A DNA stretch of 64,000 nt from Dehalococcoidia bacterium (lineage in GTDB: Bacteria; Chloroflexota; Dehalococcoidia; Lucifugimonadales; UBA1123). A program made the translations under genes and the position numbers. Shown in pieces: positions 1 through 8,065 of the stretch. Each line of letters begins with the position of its first letter. The first letter of the stretch is position 1. The DNA lies in the NCBI GenBank assembly GCA_021295915.1, contig JAGWBK010000002.1, forward strand, positions 29,248 to 93,247. Reading direction: 5' to 3'. The notes under the pieces were generated by a model. It had not been told where the DNA came from and did not search any database. It worked only from the letters and a program-made list of their open reading frames with translations.

Positions 1-1
1 C

Positions 2-1009
2 CTCACGCAGTCCGATGCGTTTAACGAAGGCTTTTCCCATATTCAGATTGCTGAGTCTCTTGGATTGGACGGGGTCTGGATGGCGGAGTCCCACTTCAAC
101 CCGCAGCGGTCCGTTCTATCGGCGCCCCTCGTGCTTGGCGCCGCCATTGCCGGACGTACGAACACCATAAAGATTGGTACTGCGGTACACGTCATCCCTC
201 TCGGTAACCCCATAAGAATGGCTGAAGAAGCAGCCACGCTCGACCAGGTCAGCCAGGGACGCTTCGAGTACGGAGTAGGCCGCAGCGGTTTCCCGGGCTC
301 ATACGAAGGATACGGTATGGCCTATGGCGAGAGCAGGGCACGCTTCTACGAATACCTTGAGATCATCAGGGGCGCGTGGATGTCGGACAACTTCAGCTAC
401 GAGGGCGACTTCTACAAGTACGACGAGGTCTGTCTCACCCCCAAGCCTTTCCAGCAGCCGCACCCTCCGTTCAGAATTGCTGCTACAACGACGGACACCT
501 TCCCACTGCTAGGAGAGCTCGGATACCCGATTTTCGTTGGCGTACGCGGTTTGGGAGCGTCACAGGTCGCAGAGCAGGTCGAAATGTATAAGAAGGCATG
601 GAGCGATGCGGGCCACACCGGGCCGACTGACATCTCGCTCCGCATACCCGTGTACGTCAGTGAGACGGAGGAAGACGGCGTGAGCACCCCGGAGAACAGC
701 TTCATGAAGCAGTTCAAGAGGCTGGGGTCACAGCTAGCGGCCTCTGTTTCCCGCGCTGGTACGGATCCACGGGAGGATCGAGCCGAGCGAAGTTCTCAGC
801 TCGCTGAGATTAACTGGACTGAGGTCAGGAAGGAAAAGGTCGCAGTCGGGACTCCTGACATGGTCGTCGAACAGCTCGCCAGGCTGCGCGACCAACTGAG
901 CCTGACTGGCGTGGTCGCCGAGTTCAACGCCGGCGAAGAGATCCCTCCTGAAAAGATCGAGTCCTCTCTGAAACTGTTCTGCGAAGAGGTCATGCCAGCG
1001 CTGAAATAG
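2..1009 (+). CDS. LLM-class flavin-dependent oxidoreductase, 5'-truncated by window edge
   Basis: Luciferase-like monooxygenase (LLM) TIM-barrel protein, expected to oxidise or reduce an unidentified substrate with reduced FMN or F420. The open frame runs back to base 2 without a start, so the N-terminus lies outside the window; the internal ATG at 65 is not the true start. Family features seen are an early Asp-Gly-Val-Trp-Met-Ala-Glu stretch, the segment for 'hPlGNPiRmAEEaAtLDqvSqGR', typical of the bacterial luciferase fold, and a C-terminal 'VGTPDMVVEQLARLRDQL' helix. The stop lies 3 bp before the GTG of coaX, so the two are probably cotranscribed. Substrate and cofactor cannot be told from sequence. 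Confidence 0.85.
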   Translation, partial: LTQSDAFNEGFSHIQIAESLGLDGVWMAESHFNPQRSVLSAPLVLGAAIAGRTNTIKIGTAVHVIPLGNPIRMAEEAATLDQVSQGRFEYGVGRSGFPGSYEGYGMAYGESRARFYEYLEIIRGAWMSDNFSYEGDFYKYDEVCLTPKPFQQPHPPFRIAATTTDTFPLLGELGYPIFVGVRGLGASQVAEQVEMYKKAWSDAGHTGPTDISLRIPVYVSETEEDGVSTPENSFMKQFKRLGSQLAASVSRAGTDPREDRAERSSQLAEINWTEVRKEKVAVGTPDMVVEQLARLRDQLSLTGVVAEFNAGEEIPPEKIESSLKLFCEEVMPALK

Positions 1010-1012
1010 ATC

Positions 1013-1786
1013 GTGCTGCTAGCCATAGACATAGGCAATACGAACGTCACCATCGGTGTGTTCGACGGGGACGATCTGAGGACGACCTTCAGGTTCGCCA
1101 CCGATACCCGAAAGATGCCTGACGAGTACGCAGTTACGATCAACCAGCTGCTTCCCCTGCAGGGAATGGTGCTTGGCGATATCGACGCCGTTGCTCTTTG
1201 CAGCGTGGTGCCGCCACTGACTCCCAGCTTCGTGGATCTTGCCAGGACTTACTTCGACGTAGAGCCCTTGGAAGTCGGCTCAGGGACTCGAACGGGCATC
1301 CGTGTTCGCTATGATGCCCCCCGCGACGTTGGGGCAGATCGCATCGTAGACGCAGCTGCTGCCTTTAAGATGTTCGGTGGCCCTGTGATAGTCGTGGACG
1401 TCGGTACGGCTACCGTGTTCGATGCCGTCAACGACCAGGGAGACTACCTCGGTGGAGCGATCGCTCCCGGCATCTCCATCGCCGCAGACTCGTTGTTTCA
1501 TTCTACAGCCATGCTCAGGAGGGTCGAGCTGGCTCCGCCGCCTACCGCCATCGGCCGGAATACAATCCACGCTCTCCAGGCGGGCCTGGTCCTCGGCTAT
1601 TCTGAGCTCGTCAAAGGCATGGTAGGCCGATTCAGGGATGAACTCGGCCAGCACTCCAGGGTTATCGCAACCGGAGGATTGGCAGAAGTGGTAGCCTCCG
1701 AGGCCGGTGTCTTTGACTCTGTCGACCCCAACCTCACTCTGACTGGCCTCAAGATAGTGTTCGACATGAATAGGGACGGTCGCTGA
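1013..1786 (+). CDS. coaX: Type III pantothenate kinase
   Basis: Phosphorylates pantothenate, the first step of coenzyme A synthesis, in the cytosol. The 257-aa length is normal for CoaX. The N-terminal phosphate-binding DIGNTN motif (residues 6-11) marks the ASKHA fold; GADRIVDAAAA near residue 105 and VVDVGTATVFD near 128 are the pantothenate and second phosphate motifs. The start is GTG, 3 bp after the upstream LLM stop, which suggests translational coupling; no clear ribosome-binding site is visible. It is followed after 3 bp by coaBC, so two successive CoA-pathway enzymes are adjacent. Confidence 0.95.
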   Translation: MLLAIDIGNTNVTIGVFDGDDLRTTFRFATDTRKMPDEYAVTINQLLPLQGMVLGDIDAVALCSVVPPLTPSFVDLARTYFDVEPLEVGSGTRTGIRVRYDAPRDVGADRIVDAAAAFKMFGGPVIVVDVGTATVFDAVNDQGDYLGGAIAPGISIAADSLFHSTAMLRRVELAPPPTAIGRNTIHALQAGLVLGYSELVKGMVGRFRDELGQHSRVIATGGLAEVVASEAGVFDSVDPNLTLTGLKIVFDMNRDGR

Positions 1787-1789
1787 AAC

Positions 1790-2989
1790 ATGCCGCAGGA
1801 CCTAGCAGGAGTAAACATAGTCCTCGCCGTCAGCGGTTCCATAGCCTGCTACAAGGCTGTTGACCTCGCTAGCAAACTGACCCAACTGCGCGCCAAAGTC
1901 GACGTGATTATGACAGAGGCCGCACAGCGGTTCGTGGCCCCGTTGACGTTCAGGTCCATCACGCATCGGCCTGTCGTCACCAGCATGTTCGAACCGGATT
2001 CCGAGCTCAGCATCAACCATGTTGCCCTCGCCGAACGCGCCGACTTGGTGGCGGTAGTACCTGCTACAGCAAACACCCTGGCAAGGATCGCCCACGGTAT
2101 AGCCGACGATGCCATCACAGCCACGGTCCTGGCCACTCGTGCCCCGCTGCTCGTGGTCCCAGCTATGGACGCTAACATGTTCGACAGCCCTGCGACACAG
2201 GCAAACGTCGAGTTGCTGAATCGCCGTGGCGTTCACATTGCTGGGCCCGCCGAGGGCCGACTTGCATCTGGTCTCATTGGCAAGGGAAGACTCCTAGAGA
2301 CGCCCGAACTGATCGGGCACATTCGCATCGTCCTCGGACAGGACGGCGACCTCGCAGGCCGTAAGATCGTGGTAACGGCTGGCGGCACACAGGAGGCCAT
2401 AGACCCTGTTCGTGTCATTACCAACCACTCTTCGGGAAAGATGGGCTACGCAGTCGCTGAGGCTGCCAGGGACAGAGGCGCCGATGCGGTCCTCGTTACA
2501 TCTCCTACTGCCTTGCCGGATCCCACAGGCGTACGCGTTGTCAGGGTAGGATCGGCTCTGTCCATGCGTGACGCTCTCTACGACGAGTGCGCCAGCGCCG
2601 ACGCTGTCGTCATGGCCGCTGCCGTGGCTGACTGGAGGGTGGCTGACGTCGCCGATCAGAAGGTCAAGAAGGGCGGCGAAGACACGTGGACAATCGATCT
2701 CGTAAAGAACCCGGACCTTATCGCAGGCCTCGCCTCCGATAACCTCGTCAAAATCGGGTTCGCTGCCGAAAGCGAAGACCTAATCGCCAATGCCCAGTCC
2801 AAGCTCATTTCGAAAGACCTGCACATGATAGTCGCCAACGACATCACGGCTGAGGACGCTGGATTCGCCGTTGACGACAACCGTGTAATCATCCTCGACC
2901 GCGAGGGCGGAATAGATAGGCTGCCCCTCATGTCAAAGTACGACGTAGGGGTTGAGATCCTCGACCGCGTTGTACCCTTTTTGAAGTGA
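1790..2989 (+). CDS. coaBC: Bifunctional phosphopantothenoylcysteine decarboxylase / phosphopantothenate-cysteine ligase
   Basis: Catalyses ligation of cysteine to 4'-phosphopantothenate (CoaB half) and FMN-dependent decarboxylation of the product (CoaC half). The 399-aa length is typical. The N-terminal flavodoxin-like CoaC domain (about residues 7-180) shows SGSIACYKA, a catalytic-region His (INHVALAERAD) and PAMDANM, where many CoaC proteins have PAMNxxM; substitutions at the Asn occur in known relatives such as mycobacteria. The CoaB domain has GGTQEAIDPVRVITNHSSG and KNPDLIA. Immediate linkage to coaX supports one CoA operon. Confidence 0.95.
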   Translation: MPQDLAGVNIVLAVSGSIACYKAVDLASKLTQLRAKVDVIMTEAAQRFVAPLTFRSITHRPVVTSMFEPDSELSINHVALAERADLVAVVPATANTLARIAHGIADDAITATVLATRAPLLVVPAMDANMFDSPATQANVELLNRRGVHIAGPAEGRLASGLIGKGRLLETPELIGHIRIVLGQDGDLAGRKIVVTAGGTQEAIDPVRVITNHSSGKMGYAVAEAARDRGADAVLVTSPTALPDPTGVRVVRVGSALSMRDALYDECASADAVVMAAAVADWRVADVADQKVKKGGEDTWTIDLVKNPDLIAGLASDNLVKIGFAAESEDLIANAQSKLISKDLHMIVANDITAEDAGFAVDDNRVIILDREGGIDRLPLMSKYDVGVEILDRVVPFLK

Positions 2990-3043
2990 TCGACCATTCA
3001 AAACACTTAGTTACCAACAGGACTTCGCAAAAGGAGAAAAACA

Positions 3044-3229
3044 GTGCCAATCGTTAGAGTAGAAATGTGGCCAGGACGCACTCATGAGCAGAAGCAGGAA
3101 CTCGCGAAGGTGATTACCGACGCTGTTGTGAATATCGGCAAGGCCCCTGCCGAAGCCACGTTTGTCATCTTCGAAGACGTGCCCAAGGAGAACTGGGCGC
3201 AGGCTGGTACGCTCGCGTCGGACGAGTAG
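3044..3229 (+). CDS. 4-oxalocrotonate tautomerase family protein
   Basis: Small 61-aa tautomerase-superfamily protein. The GTG start is followed by Pro, giving after Met removal the N-terminal catalytic proline of the family (MPIVRVEMWPGR). The rest matches the 4-OT pattern: an alpha helix with EQKQELAKVITDAV and the beta hairpin VIFEDVPKENWAQAG. A strong AAAGGAG ribosome-binding site lies 8-9 bases upstream and supports the GTG. The physiological substrate is unknown; it sits between CoA genes and an LLM oxidoreductase. Confidence 0.88.
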   Translation: MPIVRVEMWPGRTHEQKQELAKVITDAVVNIGKAPAEATFVIFEDVPKENWAQAGTLASDE

Positions 3230-3339
3230 GGTCCGCGACTTCCTGGTATCGCCTCGCCCTGCGAGGTCGTCACGTGCCTTGAGGGCACATTGCTCACATC
3301 GTCCAGAGAATGGGCGCAAGGTCCGCTTGAGGTATTCAC

Positions 3340-4299
3340 ATGAACTTCGGCTACTATCTTCCCAGCAACGGTGCGGGCGCGCGGCCAGATGCGCTGGAGT
3401 CAATCGCCCGCCTCGGCGACACGTTGGGCTTCTACTGTATGGTCGCTCCAGACCACATCCTGCAGCCCAACAACGTCGACTCCGTTTATCCCTACAGCCT
3501 CACTGGTGATATCCTCGCGGGCGGCAACATGGGTGGAGGTGAGTGGCCAGAGCAGATCACGACTCTCGCTTTTCTGGCTGGCGTTACAGAACGAATACGC
3601 CTCGTCACCAGCGTGATGATAGTCCCATACCGCAACCCTCTGCTGACTGCCAAGATGCTCGCCACATTGGACGTGCTCTCTAAGGGACGGCTGATAGTTG
3701 GGGCGGGAGTTGGCTGGATGGAGGAGGAGTTCGAGATGCTGAGCGCTCCGCCCTTCTCAGAGCGTGGTGCCGTGACCAACGAGTATCTTCAGGCCTTCAT
3801 TGAGCTCTGGACCCAGGACAGCCCCTCCTTCGAAGGTAAGTACACCAGCTTCGCCGACGTTACATTCCTGCCCAAACCTGTTCAGAAGCCCCATCCGCCC
3901 ATATGGATTGGCGGTCAGAGTCGCCCCGCGATCCGGCGCGCTGCCCGGCTGGGGAATGCATGGCATCCCGTAGGGGCCATTCCCGCGACTCCGCTCGAAC
4001 CCGAAGAACTTGCTGAAAACGTTGCTATGCTCCACCAAGTAGCCGAACAGGCAGGGCGTGATCCTGCTTCAATCGACTTGTCGATGAAGGCACCGCTATA
4101 TGATGCATCGATGGACAGCGAAGGGACCCGCCGACGATTCTCAGGCAGCCCGGAGGACGTCCTCGAAGACATCCGCATCTACTCTGACACCGGCGTGACG
4201 CACCTGATATTCGACTTCCGAAGCCAGGACCCCGTCGAGACGGAAGACCGGATGTCCCGGTTCGCCGAGGAGATCATCCCGCTCGCTGAATCGATCTAG
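3340..4299 (+). CDS. LLM-class (F420-dependent type) oxidoreductase
   Basis: 319-aa luciferase-like enzyme of the group often annotated as TIGR03619 F420-dependent oxidoreductases. Recognisable segments are TERIRLVTSVMIVPYRNPL, KMLATLDVLSKGRLIVGAGV, GWMEEEFE, FLPKPVQKPHPPIWIGG and a C-terminal THLIFDF strand. The start ATG follows a TTGAGG ribosome-binding site. Of the three LLM proteins in this window it is closest in layout to the one at 31639. The cofactor (FMN or F420) and substrate are not determinable here. The trpS promoter begins only a few bases after its stop. Confidence 0.88.
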   Translation: MNFGYYLPSNGAGARPDALESIARLGDTLGFYCMVAPDHILQPNNVDSVYPYSLTGDILAGGNMGGGEWPEQITTLAFLAGVTERIRLVTSVMIVPYRNPLLTAKMLATLDVLSKGRLIVGAGVGWMEEEFEMLSAPPFSERGAVTNEYLQAFIELWTQDSPSFEGKYTSFADVTFLPKPVQKPHPPIWIGGQSRPAIRRAARLGNAWHPVGAIPATPLEPEELAENVAMLHQVAEQAGRDPASIDLSMKAPLYDASMDSEGTRRRFSGSPEDVLEDIRIYSDTGVTHLIFDFRSQDPVETEDRMSRFAEEIIPLAESI

Positions 4300-4305
4300 G
4301 GATTC

Positions 4306-4336
4306 TTGACACTCGCCGACGCCCATCGGCTATACT
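4306..4336 (+). promoter_or_regulatory. Promoter of the T-box/trpS leader
   Basis: A perfect -35 box TTGACA (4306-4311) and a near-consensus -10 box TATACT (4331-4336) are separated by 19 bp. They sit just upstream of the T-box leader, so transcription should start near 4343. The 19-bp spacing is longer than the optimum of 17. Confidence 0.65.
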
Positions 4337-4351
4337 CACACAGCACATTTA

Positions 4352-4633
4352 AAGGCTGAGATCAGGACTAGTAAGTCTTCAGACGGAGCCTCAGAGAGTC
4401 GGGGCAGGTGAGAGCCCGGCGCTTACGAGAGGACTGAATGGACCTGGGAGCCGCCAACCGAACTTCGCCGCGGCGAATTGTAGGCTTGGACGGAGAGAGC
4501 GCCGTTACCAACGCTCAGGGCATCGAGGATGCGTCTTCCGTGCCTGAATAGAGGCTGTCCGCCATGGCGGACGGTGAATTAGGGTGGTACCACGGATCAT
4601 CGATACCCGTCCCTATGGGGGACGGGTTTTTGT
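4352..4633 (+). promoter_or_regulatory. T-box riboswitch, tryptophan-specific
   Basis: Leader that binds uncharged tRNA-Trp and allows readthrough when it is uncharged. The diagnostic T-box core AGGGTGGTACCACG lies at 4581-4594, with the UGGN bulge that pairs with the tRNA acceptor end. It is followed by a strong terminator hairpin and U-run. Stem I shows an AGTA element near 4370 and an AGAGAG/GGTGAGAG apical region (4394-4415). In its 3' side the segment GAATGGACC places the specifier triplet TGG (Trp) at 4439-4441. The downstream gene is trpS, then trp biosynthesis genes, which agrees with Trp specificity. Confidence 0.93.
4605..4631 (+). terminator. T-box intrinsic terminator (expression platform)
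   Basis: GC-rich hairpin with stem ACCCGTCCC (4605-4613) against GGGACGGGT (4619-4627), followed by a run of five T. It directly follows the T-box core, which would form the competing antiterminator, so control is by transcription termination. Confidence 0.9.
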
Positions 4634-4710
4634 TTGCAGAAATTTAGCGCACTTGGAGGTGTAGGCGTGTACAGGACAGTCCGCCGACACTTGTGGGAAT
4701 CACATCCGCC

Positions 4711-4804
4711 TCCCTCTCCCTTGATGGGAGAGGGTTGGGGTGAGGGTGAATGAACTGAACAGCTACCCCTCATCCTAGTCTTCTCCCGCTAGGGGAGACT
4801 TGAA
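4711..4804. repeat. C-rich/G-rich dispersed palindromic repeat, paired arms
   Basis: Left arm CCCTCTCCC-TTGAT-GGGAGAGGG continues into TTGGGGTGAGGGTGA. About 25 bp on, a degenerate inverted arm (CCCTCATCC ... TCTCCCGCTAGGGGAGA) ends near 4804. The arrangement resembles a small MITE-like unit with inverted arms. It separates the T-box terminator from trpS and is one of six related copies in the window. Confidence 0.75.
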
Positions 4805-4824
4805 GAAGCCTCAACGGAGCAATC

Positions 4825-5874
4825 ATGACCACACTTACGACACCATCTACAGAAACTGGACCGAACGCCCCGACTCGCCGTAGAGTCTTCAGCGGAGTTC
4901 AGCCGAGCGGCGACCCGCAGCTCGGCAACTACATCGGAGCCTTCAAGGGCTGGGTCGAGGGACAGGACGAGAAGGAAAACTTCTTCTGTGTAGTCGACCT
5001 GCACTCCATTACGGTCGATATTGCTCCGGACGAGCTCCGTCGCCAGAGCCGTGAGCTTGCGGCCGTACTGTTTGCCAGCGGTATCGACCCTGCCAAGAGC
5101 ACGCTCTTTGTCCAGAGCCACGTTACAGCCCACGCCGAGGCATGCTGGATACTCAACTGCGTCACGCCAATCGGCTGGCTCGAACGGATGACACAGTTCA
5201 AGGAGAAGTCAGCGGGCCTCGAGAGCGTATCTACTGGCCTGCTCGATTACCCGGTGCTGATGGCCGGCGACATACTTCTGTACAGCGCTCATGAGGTCCC
5301 CGTTGGGGATGACCAGCGACAGCACGTCGAACTGACCCGTGACATAGCTCTCCGCTTCAACCGCATTTACGGTGATACCTTCGTCATACCGGAGGCCGTC
5401 ATTCCCGAAATCGGCGGTCGGGTAATGGGGCTAAACGACCCAAACGCCAAGATGTCCAAGAGCTACTCCCACATCAGGGGACACGCTGTCAGGATGCTTG
5501 ACGAGCCCAAGGAGATCGAGCGCACCATAATGCGCGCGGTCACCGACTCTGGAAACGACATAACTTTCAGCGAGGACCCCGAACGAGCTGGCGTCAATAA
5601 CCTCCTCGGGATCTACAAGGTGATGACAGACAAGTCCGAGTCCGAAGTAGAAAGTGACTTCGCGGACGCCCGTGGCTACGGCGATCTCAAGCGTCGAGTC
5701 GCCGAGGTAGTCATCGAGGGCCTGAGACCCATCCGTGAACGCTACTACGAGCTGATGGACGACGTCGCCGAGTTGGACAGACTCCTGGCAGTGGGCGCCG
5801 ACCAGGCACGCGAAGTCTCAAGCCCCAAGCTCGAAGAGATGAAGGAGCGGGTCGGCTTCGTCCTGCCAAGCTGA
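4825..5874 (+). CDS. trpS: Tryptophanyl-tRNA synthetase
   Basis: Charges tRNA-Trp with tryptophan. 349-aa class I synthetase: the HIGH-type signature is GVQPSGDPQLGNYIGA (residues 25-39, QLGN variant), YPVLMAGDILLY and the dimer/ATP region follow, and KMSKS is at residues 209-213. The ATG is preceded by CGGAGC. It is the first gene behind the Trp T-box and is followed in the same orientation by trpE, trpG, trpD, trpC and trpF, so the T-box may control the biosynthetic genes as well. Confidence 0.96.
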   Translation: MTTLTTPSTETGPNAPTRRRVFSGVQPSGDPQLGNYIGAFKGWVEGQDEKENFFCVVDLHSITVDIAPDELRRQSRELAAVLFASGIDPAKSTLFVQSHVTAHAEACWILNCVTPIGWLERMTQFKEKSAGLESVSTGLLDYPVLMAGDILLYSAHEVPVGDDQRQHVELTRDIALRFNRIYGDTFVIPEAVIPEIGGRVMGLNDPNAKMSKSYSHIRGHAVRMLDEPKEIERTIMRAVTDSGNDITFSEDPERAGVNNLLGIYKVMTDKSESEVESDFADARGYGDLKRRVAEVVIEGLRPIRERYYELMDDVAELDRLLAVGADQAREVSSPKLEEMKERVGFVLPS

Positions 5875-5884
5875 AAAGAAATAC

Positions 5885-5924
5885 TCCCTCTCCCTCAGGG
5901 AGAGAGGGTTGGGATGAGGGTGAA
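5885..5924. repeat. C-rich/G-rich dispersed palindromic repeat
   Basis: CCCTCTCCCTCAGGGAGAGAGGGTTGGGATGAGGGTGA-type unit in the 94-bp gap between trpS and trpE; a short remnant of the opposite arm (CCCCTCATGCC) follows at about 5940. It could form a hairpin in the trpS-trpE transcript. Confidence 0.8.
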
Positions 5925-5968
5925 TTGGACGTATGCCTGCCCCTCATGCCCTACTAAGGAAAACCAAA

Positions 5969-7414
5969 ATGCACTACCCAACACTCGAACAGTTTGAGGA
6001 GTACGCGAAGGACGCGAACCTCATACCTGTTTTCCGAGAGATCAGCGCCGACCTGGAGACACCCGTGTCGGCCTACCTGAAGGTCGCCAAGCCTCCATAT
6101 TCATACCTGCTCGAGAGCGTCGAAGGAGGCGAACGACTGGCGCGGTACAGCTTCATCGGTACCGACCCTGTGGAGATCGTAAAGACCGGCGCAGACGAAC
6201 TCCTTGGAGAAGTCGATCCGCTCAAGCCGGTCGAGAATATGCTGTCGAAGTACAAGCTGGCCGACGTCGACTATCTCGACAAGTTCAATGGCGGCGCGGT
6301 CGGTTACATAGCCTACGATGCCGTTCAACACTTCGAGCGTCTGCCTTCCCCAGACGAGGACCCGCTGGGACTGCCTCAATCGATTTTCATGCTCTCGACC
6401 AGCTACCTCGTGTTTGACCATATTCGCCACAAGATCAAGGTGGTTAGTCACGCGCATATCGAGGAAGACGCCAAAATCGCCTACGAAGATGCCTGCGCTC
6501 GAATTGACGGCTTTGTCACCAGGCTCAAGGACCAGCCCCGCCTGCCCGAGCCCAATCTCGAGGGCGAGACTGACGCCGATCTCGAGTTCAACATGACCCG
6601 CGAGTCCTACGAGGAGATGGTCGAGAAGACCCGCGAGTACATTATCGCCGGCGATGTTATCCAGACGGTCGTCGCCCAGCGAATGTCGAGGAAGACCTCG
6701 GCCCACCCTTTCCAGATCTATCGCGCGCTCAGGGCCATTAATCCCTCACCGTACATGTACTATCTCGACCTCGACGGCTTCCAGATCGTTGGAGCCTCTC
6801 CGGAGTTGCTGGTACAGGTCGTGGACGGGCAGGTCGCCGTTCATCCCATCGCAGGAACTCGCAGGCGGGGAAGGACCGAGGCCGAGGACCTGGCCCTTGA
6901 AGACGAGCTGCGCAACGACGAGAAGGAGCGAGCAGAACACATCATGCTGCTCGACCTCGGCCGCAACGACGTTGGCCGCGTCTCCAAACCCGGCACAGTT
7001 GACGTAACGCAGATTCTCGACATCGAGCGATACTCGCACGTCATACACCTCGTGTCGCATGTAACTGGAGAGCTTCAGGACGGCTACACCAGCTACGACG
7101 CCCTCCGTGCCTGCTTCCCGGCAGGGACGGTCTCAGGAGCCCCCAAGATACGCGCCATGGAGATAATCGCTGAGCTGGAGCCCGACCGTCGCGGCGTATA
7201 CGCTGGAGCTGTTGGCTACTTCGACTTCTCAGGCAACATGGACACCGCAATCGCTATCCGTACCACGGTCGTCAAGGACGGCGTTGCGCATGTCCAGGCG
7301 GGCGGGGGAATTGTGTACGACTCGACTCCCGAGTTCGAATACATGGAGACCCTGCACAAGGCATCGGCCATCCTGACCGCCATAGACCAGGCCGAGCGGG
7401 AGATCGACATTTGA
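5969..7414 (+). CDS. trpE: Anthranilate synthase component I
   Basis: Converts chorismate and ammonia (from TrpG) to anthranilate, the first committed step to tryptophan. About 481 aa from the ATG at 5969, chosen over 5933 because AAGGA lies 8 bases upstream and the extra 12 codons overlap repeat DNA. The Trp feedback-binding LLES motif is present (SYLLESVEGGERLARYSF), as are the chorismate-binding motifs PIAGTRRRGRTEAED, LLDLGRNDVGR, PAGTVSGAPKIRAM and a C-terminal GGGIVYDSTPE. It is followed by trpG. Confidence 0.96.
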   Translation: MHYPTLEQFEEYAKDANLIPVFREISADLETPVSAYLKVAKPPYSYLLESVEGGERLARYSFIGTDPVEIVKTGADELLGEVDPLKPVENMLSKYKLADVDYLDKFNGGAVGYIAYDAVQHFERLPSPDEDPLGLPQSIFMLSTSYLVFDHIRHKIKVVSHAHIEEDAKIAYEDACARIDGFVTRLKDQPRLPEPNLEGETDADLEFNMTRESYEEMVEKTREYIIAGDVIQTVVAQRMSRKTSAHPFQIYRALRAINPSPYMYYLDLDGFQIVGASPELLVQVVDGQVAVHPIAGTRRRGRTEAEDLALEDELRNDEKERAEHIMLLDLGRNDVGRVSKPGTVDVTQILDIERYSHVIHLVSHVTGELQDGYTSYDALRACFPAGTVSGAPKIRAMEIIAELEPDRRGVYAGAVGYFDFSGNMDTAIAIRTTVVKDGVAHVQAGGGIVYDSTPEFEYMETLHKASAILTAIDQAEREIDI

Positions 7415-7423
7415 TCCACATCG

Positions 7424-7450
7424 TTCGTCCTGAGCCTGTCGAAGGATGAA
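7424..7450. repeat. TTCGTCCTGAGC-type dispersed repeat
   Basis: TTCGTCC-TGAGCCTGTCGAA-GGATGAA is an imperfect inverted repeat in the short trpE-trpG gap. Its end supplies part of the region just before the trpG ribosome-binding site. Related copies are near 34053, 38660 and 54454. Confidence 0.75.
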
Positions 7451-7463
7451 GGAGACCTCAACG

Positions 7464-8051
7464 ATGATACTTCTGATAGACAACTACGACAGCTTCACAT
7501 ACAACCTCTACCAGTACCTCTGTGAATTGGGAGCCGACGTCCACGTCGCCCGGAACGACCAGATCTCGCTCGAAGAGATCGCTGACATGTCGCCGGAAAA
7601 GATCGTCATCTCTCCCGGTCCGTGTACTCCCGCCGAGGCAGGCATATCGAACGATGTCATCCGGCACTTTGGCACAAGCCTGCCCACGCTCGGCGTGTGC
7701 CTGGGACACCAGTGTGTTGGCTACTCCTTCGGTGGCACCGTCGGAGGAGCGGGTGAGATTATGCACGGCAAGATGTCGCTCATTCACCACGACGGTGAGG
7801 GGGTGTTCAAAGGACTGCCCAATCCTTTTGAAGCAATACGTTACCACTCGCTCGCCGTATACCAGGACGACCTGCCCGAAGACCTCTCAGTAACCGCCTG
7901 GACCGATAACGGCCTCGTAATGGGGATCCGCCATCGCGACTATCCCGTTGAAGGTATACAGTTCCACCCCGAGTCGATCATGACCAAGGTCGGCAAGGAC
8001 CTGCTGCAGAATTTTCTGGACACTCCGGCACCTGCCGAAACTGCCGATTAA
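7464..8051 (+). CDS. trpG: Anthranilate synthase component II (glutamine amidotransferase)
   Basis: Supplies ammonia from glutamine to TrpE; may also serve p-aminobenzoate synthesis. About 195 aa from the ATG at 7464 (MILLIDNYDSFTYNLYQYL); the upstream in-frame ATG at 7446 is part of a repeat and lacks a site, whereas GGAGA precedes 7464. The class I GATase triad is complete: Cys79 in GVCLGHQ and the His-Glu pair in IQFHPESI. SPGPCTPAEAG and the YHSLAV motif are typical of TrpG/PabA. Confidence 0.95.
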   Translation: MILLIDNYDSFTYNLYQYLCELGADVHVARNDQISLEEIADMSPEKIVISPGPCTPAEAGISNDVIRHFGTSLPTLGVCLGHQCVGYSFGGTVGGAGEIMHGKMSLIHHDGEGVFKGLPNPFEAIRYHSLAVYQDDLPEDLSVTAWTDNGLVMGIRHRDYPVEGIQFHPESIMTKVGKDLLQNFLDTPAPAETAD

Positions 8052-8065
8052 CGAGGAGAAGGACC

